Positions 49,720 through 56,736 of a stretch of DNA of 64,000 nt are shown here, piece after piece; the stretch's first letter is position 1, and every line of letters starts with the position of its first letter. The stretch is from positions 496,001 to 560,000 of the forward strand of contig CAWFNW010000003.1 of the NCBI GenBank assembly GCA_963817405.1, written 5' to 3'. The notes under the pieces were generated by a model. The model was not told where the DNA came from and ran no database searches. It saw only the letters and a list, made by a program, of their open reading frames with translations. Source of the DNA: CAWFNW01 sp963817405 (GTDB lineage: Bacteria; Actinomycetota; Coriobacteriia; Anaerosomatales; Anaerosomataceae). Both the position numbers and the translations under genes were made by a program.

Positions 49720-50556
49720 GTGGCCCGCCGGGACGCCATGCGCGGCGCCCTCGATGAAGACAGCCCGGACACGCAGCCGCGCGGCACGCGCCGCCTTCTC
49801 AAGTGGGGAGCGATTGCACTCGCGGTCTTGGTGGTCGTCGCGCTTGTGCTGCCGGTCGTCTCCACGCTACAGCCCAACTACTACCGCCGTTACCCGGCAC
49901 TCGTGCATCGCATGGACTACTGGCGTACATCGACGCACTCGCGCATCTCGTGTGCCGCGTGTCACGTGAATCCGGGCGTCCGCGGGTTCCTGACGTTCGC
50001 GGCGCAGTCGATTCCGGCGTTCTACTCACAGCTCATGCAGGGCCCGAACGACACGAACCTCCTGAAGGCGCCGAAGCGGGTCGCCTGCCAGAAGTGCCAC
50101 ACGAGCTATCGCAGCGTGGCGCCGAGCGGCGATCTTCTCATTCCGCACCGCGCCCATGTCGAGGTACTCGGCATGGAGTGCGTTACCTGCCACAAGGACC
50201 TCGTCCACTCGCTCAACCGCCGCGGGTTCAACCGGCCGGAGATGGAGGGGTGCGTCAAGACGTGTCACAACGGGGACACCGCCAGCGACGCATGCTCGGA
50301 CTGCCATACCCGCAAGCAGACGCCCGCCTCGCACTCGCAGAAGGACTGGCTGCAGGTCCACGGAGCCGCAGCCGCAGCCGAGGACTGCGGCGTATGCCAC
50401 GACTGGACTCCGGGCTCCTGTGCCGAGTGCCATGAGAAGCGGCCGGCGTCCCACGTCGGCAACTGGAAGTCCGGCCACGCGGCAAGTGCTCGCACGCGGG
50501 GCGAAGGGTGCATCGTCTGCCACGGTGGCAAGGAGTTCTGCGACCAATGTCACTGA
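49720..50556 (+). CDS. Membrane-anchored multiheme cytochrome c, 8 canonical + 1 variant heme sites
   Basis: A 278-residue protein: basic N-terminus, one membrane anchor (WGAIALAVLVVVALVLPVVS), then CAACH, CQKCH, CVTCH, CVKTCH (CX3CH variant), CSDCH, CGVCH, CAECH, CIVCH and CDQCH ending at the C-terminus. It is clearly paralogous to the next protein: both have an RSV(A/S)P-GDL-IPHRAHV segment before the third heme. GTG start directly after the preceding stop. Confidence 0.92.
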   Translation: MARRDAMRGALDEDSPDTQPRGTRRLLKWGAIALAVLVVVALVLPVVSTLQPNYYRRYPALVHRMDYWRTSTHSRISCAACHVNPGVRGFLTFAAQSIPAFYSQLMQGPNDTNLLKAPKRVACQKCHTSYRSVAPSGDLLIPHRAHVEVLGMECVTCHKDLVHSLNRRGFNRPEMEGCVKTCHNGDTASDACSDCHTRKQTPASHSQKDWLQVHGAAAAAEDCGVCHDWTPGSCAECHEKRPASHVGNWKSGHAASARTRGEGCIVCHGGKEFCDQCH

Positions 50557-51440
50557 GGAAGCAGCAACCGCCACGCATGCGCGGGATCGCTCGGCGGTCC
50601 CTTCGCGCCGGCTCGGGCGGGCGCAGACCGGGCGGCCGTCACGGGCTCTTGGCCTTCGGGCTTGCCGTCTTGGCGGTGCTCGTCCTCATCGTGCTTCCGG
50701 GCTATCTCGCCGTGCAGCCGGGCTTCTTCGACCACTTCCCGAACTTGAGCAAACAGTACAGACCCTGGTCGTCGTCGACGCACGCCGAGGCCGGCTGCGA
50801 TGGGTGCCACGTCCCTCCGAAGCCTCTCGATCGCGGTCTCTATCGCGTGCGGATGGTCGGCGAGTTCTATGTCTCACTCGTCTCGAAGTCCCGCGTACCG
50901 GGCGTGTTCGCAACGCCCACGAACGATGCATGCCTCGCCTGCCACAGCGACCTTCGGAGCGTCTCACCGAAGGGCGATCTGCAGATTCCCCATCGGGCGC
51001 ACGTGACGATCCTCAAGATGAAGTGCGTGGAGTGCCACGCCTACCTCGTTCACGAGCTCAGCCCGGAGGGCAAGCACACGCCGCCCATGGTGGAGTGCCT
51101 GCGCTGCCACAACGGCGACGTCGCCAAAGACGCCTGCTCGGCATGCCACACGCAGAAGGCCGCGCCGGCGAGCCACGCCTCGGCGGACTGGCTGATCCTA
51201 CACGCGAAAGAGTCGGGCGATCCGAAGTGCGTGACATGCCACAAGTGGAAAGACGACTGGTGCGCGGACTGCCATCGTGACCGGCCGAAGTCTCACGACA
51301 CCGACTGGCGTACGACGCACGGCGAAGCAACCAAGAAGCACCGCAGCTGCGAGGCCTGCCACGACGCGGCCTTCTGTGAGCGCTGCCACGGCGACGTCCC
51401 GCAGTTGAACTACGACCCGACGCTCAAGCTCGTCAGGTAG
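50547..51440 (+). CDS. Membrane-anchored nonaheme cytochrome c
   Basis: About 297 residues: long Arg-rich N-terminus, one membrane anchor (GLLAFGLAVLAVLVLIVLPGYLAV), then nine canonical motifs CDGCH, CLACH, CVECH, CLRCH, CSACH, CVTCH, CADCH, CEACH and CERCH. Paralogue of the preceding protein. The ATG at 50547 overlaps the previous stop; AAGGAG is 11 bases upstream. An ATG at 50577 is an alternative that would shorten the basic N-terminus. Confidence 0.92.
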   Translation: MSLRKQQPPRMRGIARRSLRAGSGGRRPGGRHGLLAFGLAVLAVLVLIVLPGYLAVQPGFFDHFPNLSKQYRPWSSSTHAEAGCDGCHVPPKPLDRGLYRVRMVGEFYVSLVSKSRVPGVFATPTNDACLACHSDLRSVSPKGDLQIPHRAHVTILKMKCVECHAYLVHELSPEGKHTPPMVECLRCHNGDVAKDACSACHTQKAAPASHASADWLILHAKESGDPKCVTCHKWKDDWCADCHRDRPKSHDTDWRTTHGEATKKHRSCEACHDAAFCERCHGDVPQLNYDPTLKLVR

Positions 51441-51449
51441 GGAGGGAAC

Positions 51450-52496
51450 GTGGCGCCAGAAGCCATGGAGACGGGGGAGGGAAGTCGGCCGATGTCCGCA
51501 ACCCGCCAGTCCGAGCGTCGCGGCATCCGCCGCATACCTGTCGTCGTGCGAATCGCCATCGGGGTCGTGCTTGGCCTGCTGGTGCTGGCAGTCGCATTCG
51601 ACCTCGGGACCGCGTCGCCGAAGGTGTGCTCCTCGTGTCACGAGATCGTTCCGCGTGCCACGAGCTGGAACGAATCGGCGCACCGCGTTGTTGCCTGCGT
51701 GAAGTGCCACCAGCGGCCGACCACCTGGTTCGAGCTGCCTCAGCGAGTGATCGACCGCGGCCGGCTACTCTGGCGGGACGTCGCCGCGCATCGATCCGGG
51801 GACTACCGCGATCCCGTAGATGCGTCGGTCGCGAGCGCCTCCCCGGTCACCGACGAGGTCTGCCTGCAGTGCCACGATCCCAACCGCAAGGCGACATCGG
51901 GTTTCCGCATCCTCATCAACCACGCTGAGCACGCCAAGCGCAATGGGTCCTGCGTGTCGTGCCACGTACGAACTGCTCACCCGATCGCATCTCTGGGCAC
52001 CCCGCTGTCGCTCATGACGCAGTGCTTCACGTGCCACGGCAAACCCGGGCAGCCGAAGGCATCGGCCGAGTGCGGCGTGTGCCACCCCGCCGACTACGAG
52101 CTTGTGCCTCCGTCCCACAAGGAGACGACGTGGGAGAACGGCCACGGGAGCGTCTCGCAATCAGACCCGAAGCAGTGCTCGATGTGCCACAAGCAGTCGT
52201 TCTGTGATGACTGCCACGGGCTCGCCATGCCGCATCCGACGGGTTGGGCCAAGGGTCCAGCCGGCCACGGGACGCTGCCCGAGAGCTCGAAGGCCCTCTG
52301 CGGGCGCTGCCACGGCAACACTCCCGATCTGTGCACGAGGTGTCACCACCAGGCATACGACCCGAAGAACGGCACGTGGCTCCAGCAGCATCCGCCGGTG
52401 GTGAAGAGCCAGGGCTCCGGCTCCTGTGAGGCATGCCATCCGGCGGCGTACTGCAGCTTCTGTCACACGAAGATCGTGGAGGACAGCGCGCCGTAG
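51450..52496 (+). CDS. Membrane-anchored dodecaheme cytochrome c
   Basis: A 348-residue protein: N-terminal anchor (IAIGVVLGLLVLAVAFDLGTA) followed at once by the first heme (KVCSSCHEIVPRATSWNESAHR), a NapC/NrfH-like arrangement. Twelve canonical motifs: CSSCH, CVKCH, CLQCH, CVSCH, CFTCH, CGVCH, CSMCH, CDDCH, CGRCH, CTRCH, CEACH and CSFCH. GTG start with AGGGAGGG 5 bases upstream. Last gene of the operon; plausibly the terminal exit point for electrons. Confidence 0.93.
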   Translation: MAPEAMETGEGSRPMSATRQSERRGIRRIPVVVRIAIGVVLGLLVLAVAFDLGTASPKVCSSCHEIVPRATSWNESAHRVVACVKCHQRPTTWFELPQRVIDRGRLLWRDVAAHRSGDYRDPVDASVASASPVTDEVCLQCHDPNRKATSGFRILINHAEHAKRNGSCVSCHVRTAHPIASLGTPLSLMTQCFTCHGKPGQPKASAECGVCHPADYELVPPSHKETTWENGHGSVSQSDPKQCSMCHKQSFCDDCHGLAMPHPTGWAKGPAGHGTLPESSKALCGRCHGNTPDLCTRCHHQAYDPKNGTWLQQHPPVVKSQGSGSCEACHPAAYCSFCHTKIVEDSAP

Positions 52497-52608
52497 CCGG
52501 CCCGGCCGCGCCCGCAAGCTCCGCGGTGGATAGCCCGCGCAGACGCAGTCGGCGTAGACTGCACACAGCTGGCGTCGACGAACGCCTCGCGACCGAAAGG
52601 GGAGCACT

Positions 52609-53001
52609 GTGTCGCCGATCATCATGGTGAGCGTCTTTTCCCTGTTCGTAGCTCTCGTCATGTACTCTCTGGGCGCCGTCGGCGCGTTCCGAGCGAAGGC
52701 GGTGACGAAGAAGCACGCCACCTACCTGTGGATCGGCTTCCTGTTCGACGTCATCGCGACCGCCGGAATGGCGATCGAGGCTGGTGGGGTCGTTGTAACG
52801 CCCCTCTCGGGCCTGCTGCACACGGTGATCGCGTTTGCGGCGATGTTCGGAATGCTGGTGGCCGCGGTCGCGGCGACGCAAGCGGTGTCCAAGGCGCAGG
52901 ATGCGGCACGCGCGGCCGTCGCCAGATGGGTCATCTGGCCGTGGGGCCTGTGGGTAGTCATGTTCGTGTGGGGATTCGCGACGCGCGGGCCCCGGGGGTA
53001 A
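52609..53001 (+). CDS. Four-TM membrane protein, HsmA/TIGR03987-like
   Basis: A 130-residue hydrophobic protein with four membrane segments (IIMVSVFSLFVALVMYSLGAVGAF, YLWIGFLFDVIATAGMAIEAG, LLHTVIAFAAMFGMLVAAVAAT, VIWPWGLWVVMFVWGFA). Length and the FDVIATAGM..I and HT.IAF.A...ML features resemble the TIGR03987/HsmA small membrane family, function unknown. GTG start 52609 with GGGGAG about 5 bases upstream. A TAGACT at 52554-52559 could be its -10 box. Confidence 0.7.
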   Translation: MSPIIMVSVFSLFVALVMYSLGAVGAFRAKAVTKKHATYLWIGFLFDVIATAGMAIEAGGVVVTPLSGLLHTVIAFAAMFGMLVAAVAATQAVSKAQDAARAAVARWVIWPWGLWVVMFVWGFATRGPRG

Positions 53002-53119
53002 CGCGGCGCAGTCATCTCGAGCACGTCCCCGCACGGTCCCGTATTCGACGGGGCCGTGCGGTGTTCTCGCCCAACCTTCCGGCGACCAGCTGTGTCTGGT
53101 GAGTGGGTGTCGGCTTTGC

Positions 53120-53125
53120 TAGACT
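53120..53125 (+). promoter_or_regulatory. -10 box (TAGACT) for tRNA-Leu
   Basis: TAGACT lies 16 bases before the mature tRNA-Leu 5' end; no convincing -35 is seen. Confidence 0.5.
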
Positions 53126-53141
53126 AGGACGCCGCATTTAC

Positions 53142-53226
53142 GCGGGCGTGGCGGAATTGGCAGACGCGCCGGGTTTAGGTCCCGGTGGGGCAACTCGTGG
53201 AGGTTCGAGTCCTCTCGCCCGCACCA
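53142..53226 (+). tRNA. tRNA-Leu (TAG)
   Basis: Class II tRNA of 85 nt with acceptor GCGGGCG/CGCCCGC, anticodon stem CCGGG/CCCGG with loop TTTAGGT (anticodon TAG), a long variable arm, T-loop TTCGAGT and encoded CCA. Confidence 0.96.
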
Positions 53227-53276
53227 TGCGGCCGCCAAGCCGGCTGCATTCCCCGACCACAGTCACAGGAGGATCG

Positions 53277-54712
53277 TTGGACACGAAGTCCGAACGTCTC
53301 GAAGGCAACCAAGTCATACTCACGGTGACGATCCCGGCCACCGATGTGGACGCAGCCATCGATGAGGCCTACAAGGACCTCTCCGGCAAGCTGCGCATCC
53401 CCGGTTTCCGGAAGGGGAAGATTCCCCGCCCGGTCATCGACACGCATGTGGGAAGCGAAGCGGTGCTCGCCGAGGCGCAGGAGGCCCTCGTCGAGGGCAG
53501 CTACGCCCGCGCGATTGCGGCCGAGGGCCTTCGGCCCATCGAGAACCCGGACATGGGCGAGCTCGATGCGCTTGTCGCTGGCGAGCCGTTCACCTACATC
53601 GCTGATATCGCCGTGCGACCCGAGATACCGCTCACGTCGCTCGATGACCTCGTCATACCGGCCGGTCCCGCGAGCGTGAGCGATGCCGACATCGACGCCC
53701 AGATCGAGAGCAGCCGCGAGCGGTTCGCCACGCTCGAGGTCGCCGAGCGCGGCGTCCAGCAGGGCGACTTCGCGCTCATCTCGTTCGTCGGCACGGTGGA
53801 TGGAGAGGGCTACGAGGGCAACACCGTCGACAAGTACCTCTACGAGACGGGCCGCGGCCTCATGCCGGAGGAGTTCGACGCTGGCGCTCATGGGCGCTGC
53901 GGCTGGCGACGACGTCATCGCGGAGTTCGAGATTCCCGACACCTCGTCGAACGAGGAGTACGTGGGTAAGCAGGCCCGCTTCGAGATCACGGTTCACGAG
54001 GTCAAGGGCAAGGTGCTCCCGCCGCTCGACGATGAGTTCGCTGCCAGCGTCGGCGGTTTCGATACGCTCGACGAGCTCAAGGCTGACATCCGCCAGAAGA
54101 TGGAGGGCAGCCGAGCGCTGGCTCGCACGCAGCGCATCGAGCTTATGGCACGCCAGCTTCTGGCCTCGCGCCTTGAGGGCGACGTTCCGCGAGTCGATGG
54201 TGCAGAGCCGAACGAGCTCGATGATCCGCGACTTCCTGGAGAACCTCGAGGAACGCAAGCTCTCGATCCAGGACTACCTGAACGCGACCGGCGTGACTGT
54301 CGACCAGATCCAGTCCGACATCGCTGATCAGGCTGCGCTTCGCGTTCGCGAGGAGCTTGCGCTCGAAGCGGCGTTCCGGATGCTCGAAATGCAGGTCACC
54401 GACGAAGACGTCGAGAAGGCGCTCGCGGAGATCGCGGGCGAGGACGGCGACATCGAGAAGGTTCGAAGCGACCTCGCGGCATCGGGTGCGACGCCGATCC
54501 TCACCGAGAGCATCGTGCACCAGAAGGCGCTTGAGTGGCTGCTCGGCACCATCACGGTGACCGAGGAGGAACCCGCGCCTGAGGGCGACGTCGCAGCTGC
54601 CGAAGCACCTGCTAAGCCCGCGAAGGCCGCGAAGGGTACAAAGAAGAGGACGAAGAAGACCGATGCCGCCGACGCCGAGCCTGCGCTTGACGCCGCCGGT
54701 GAGGAGGCATAG
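53277..54712 (+). pseudogene. tig: Trigger factor, interrupted by two apparent +1 frameshifts
   Basis: The ribosome-associated chaperone/prolyl isomerase. The ribosome-binding domain begins at TTG 53277 (AGGAGG 4-5 bases upstream) and contains GFRKGKIPRPVI. The PPIase domain follows (QGDFALISFVGTVDGEGYEG). At about 53884 the coding frame moves by one: FDAG is followed by ALMGAAAGDDVIAEFEIPD in the next frame. At about 54190 it moves again: LEGDVP continues as ESMVQSRTSSMIRDFLENLE in the third frame to a Lys/Ala-rich tail. Removing one base at each site restores a full-length protein of about 478 residues. All other sequence looks constrained, so sequencing error or very recent mutation are both possible. 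Confidence 0.85.
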
Positions 54713-54714
54713 CC

Positions 54715-55329
54715 ATGACCCACGACGCCCAGTCGCTGGTGCCGATCGTCGTCGAGCAGACGTCCCGAGGGGAGCGCTCCTTCGACATCTTCTCGCGCCT
54801 ACTGAACGACCGCGTGGTCTTCCTCGGGCACGAGATCGACGACGTCATCGCCAACCTCGTGATCGCGCAACTCCTGCACCTGGAGAGCGAGGACCCGGAG
54901 AAGGACATCAACCTCTACATCAACTCGCCCGGCGGCTCGGTCACGGCCGGACTCGCCATCTACGACACGATGCAGTACATCCGCTCGGACGTATCGACCA
55001 TCTGCATCGGTCAGTGCGCGTCCATGGCCGCCGTGCTCCTCACCGCCGGCGCGCCGGGCAAGCGCTTCGCGCTGCCGCACAGCCGCGTCCTCATCCACCA
55101 GCCGTGGGGCGGGACGCAGGGTCAGGTCACCGACATCGAGATACAGGCGAGGGAGCTGCTGCGCTTGCGACATGAGCTCGACGAGATCATGGCGAAGCAC
55201 ACCGGCCAGTCGGTTGAGAAGATCCACTTCGACACCGAGCGCGACAACATCATGATCGCCTCCGAGGCACTTGCGTACGGCCTCGTGGACGCCGTGATGG
55301 AGAAGCGCGTCGTGGAGGGCACGGAATAG
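54715..55329 (+). CDS. clpP: ATP-dependent Clp protease proteolytic subunit
   Basis: A 204-residue ClpP with the catalytic triad Ser103 (QCASMAA), His128 (RVLIHQPWGG) and Asp177 (DTERDNIM). The NSPGG oxyanion-hole segment is present. It forms the tetradecameric chamber that degrades proteins fed by ClpX. Two bases separate it from the trigger factor stop and from clpX, the classic tig-clpP-clpX order. Confidence 0.96.
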   Translation: MTHDAQSLVPIVVEQTSRGERSFDIFSRLLNDRVVFLGHEIDDVIANLVIAQLLHLESEDPEKDINLYINSPGGSVTAGLAIYDTMQYIRSDVSTICIGQCASMAAVLLTAGAPGKRFALPHSRVLIHQPWGGTQGQVTDIEIQARELLRLRHELDEIMAKHTGQSVEKIHFDTERDNIMIASEALAYGLVDAVMEKRVVEGTE

Positions 55330-55331
55330 CG

Positions 55332-56606
55332 ATGGACCGCACCGAGAACCATGATCAGCTGACCTGCTCGTTCTGCGGGAAGCCGCAGCACCAGGTCCAC
55401 AAGCTCATTGCCGGGCCGAATGTCTACATCTGCGACGAGTGCGTCGAGCTCTGCAATGAGATCGTCGATGAGGAGCAGGAACAGCAGCAGGAGCACGAGG
55501 CCATTGCGGTCGACGAGCTCCCCACGCCCAAGGAGATCCTCGCGCTCCTCGACGAGTACGTGGTCGGCCAGGACGGCGCAAAGAAGTCGCTTTCCGTGGC
55601 GGTCTACAACCACTACAAGCGCATCCGCTGCGCGCCGTGCGAGACCGACGAAGAGGTCGAGATCGCGAAGAGCAACATCATGCTGCTCGGCCCGACGGGC
55701 TGCGGCAAGACCCTCCTCGCGCAGACGCTCGCGCGCATCCTGAAGGTGCCGTTCGCCATTGCCGACGCCACCTCGCTCACCGAGGCGGGATACGTCGGTG
55801 AGGACGTCGAGAACATCCTGCTGAAGCTCATCACGGCGGCGGACTTCGATGTGGAGCGGGCCGAGGTCGGCATCATCTACATCGACGAGATCGACAAGAT
55901 CGCCCGCAAGGCCGAGAACCTCTCCATCACCCGCGACGTCTCCGGCGAGGGCGTTCAGCAGGCGCTCCTCAAGATCCTCGAGGGCACCGAGGCGGCCGTG
56001 CCGCCGCAGGGCGGTCGCAAGCACCCGCAGCAGGAGCTTATCAAGATCGATACGACGAACATCCTGTTCATCCTGGGCGGCGCCTTCGTCGGCCTCGAGA
56101 AGCTCATAGCCGACCGCGTCGGCCGCAAGGGCGTCGGTTTCGGCGCCGAGCTCGTGGACGCTTCGAAGCACGACACGGGCACGCTGCTCGCGCAGGTACT
56201 TCCCGAGGACCTGCACCGTTTCGGCCTCATCCCCGAGTTCGTCGGCCGCATCCCGGTCTTGGCGCACGTGGGCGAGCTCGGCGAGGAGGAGCTCGTGCGC
56301 ATCCTCACCGAGCCGAAGAACGCGCTTGTGAAGCAGTATCAACGCCTGTTCGCGCTCGAGGGCATCGAGCTCGACTTCACCGCCGACGCGCTCAATGAGG
56401 TCGCCGCGCAGGCGATCAAGCGGGGCACCGGCGCGCGGGGACTGCGCTCTATCCTTGAAGGCATGCTACTCGACTATATGTACGAGCTGCCGGGCCGCAC
56501 GGATGTGGAGCGCGTCACGATCACCGTCGAGACCGCGCGCGGCGAGGCGCCGGCGCTCCTCACGCTTGCCGAGGCTGAGGCCGAGGCGCGCGAAGCGTCG
56601 GCGTAG
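55332..56606 (+). CDS. clpX: ATP-dependent Clp protease ATP-binding subunit ClpX
   Basis: A 424-residue AAA+ unfoldase. The N-terminal zinc domain has CSFCG and CDECVELC; Walker A is GPTGCGKT, Walker B IIYIDEIDKI, the pore-loop GYVGEDVE and the arginine-finger/sensor regions are present. It recognises substrates, including SsrA-tagged proteins ending in ALAA produced by the tmRNA in this window. Confidence 0.97.
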   Translation: MDRTENHDQLTCSFCGKPQHQVHKLIAGPNVYICDECVELCNEIVDEEQEQQQEHEAIAVDELPTPKEILALLDEYVVGQDGAKKSLSVAVYNHYKRIRCAPCETDEEVEIAKSNIMLLGPTGCGKTLLAQTLARILKVPFAIADATSLTEAGYVGEDVENILLKLITAADFDVERAEVGIIYIDEIDKIARKAENLSITRDVSGEGVQQALLKILEGTEAAVPPQGGRKHPQQELIKIDTTNILFILGGAFVGLEKLIADRVGRKGVGFGAELVDASKHDTGTLLAQVLPEDLHRFGLIPEFVGRIPVLAHVGELGEEELVRILTEPKNALVKQYQRLFALEGIELDFTADALNEVAAQAIKRGTGARGLRSILEGMLLDYMYELPGRTDVERVTITVETARGEAPALLTLAEAEAEAREASA

Positions 56607-56631
56607 CACAGTCCGGACCCGTGGTGTTGAC

Positions 56632-56655
56632 AGGGCCCCGCTGGTGCAGGGCCCT
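56632..56655 (+). terminator. Hairpin after clpX
   Basis: A 7-bp stem (AGGGCCC with GGGCCCT) with a 10-base loop, no clear T run. A weak terminator candidate between clpX and the valS promoter. Confidence 0.45.
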
Positions 56656-56694
56656 TCGTATGCTCCCACGTTCGCAGCTCGCCGCCGCATACCG

Positions 56695-56700
56695 TAGAAT
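56695..56700 (+). promoter_or_regulatory. -10 box (TAGAAT) for valS
   Basis: TAGAAT lies 36 bases before the valS ATG; TTCGCA at 56671-56676 is a possible -35 with an 18-base spacer. Confidence 0.5.
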
Positions 56701-56736
56701 CGCAGGCATCCAGCTGCCGGGAAGGACGAGTGTCGA

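Noticed and set aside
53850..54220. Programmed ribosomal frameshifting in the trigger factor gene
   Set aside because: No slippery heptamer, stimulatory stem or known precedent for tig was seen; simple one-base insertions explain both sites better.
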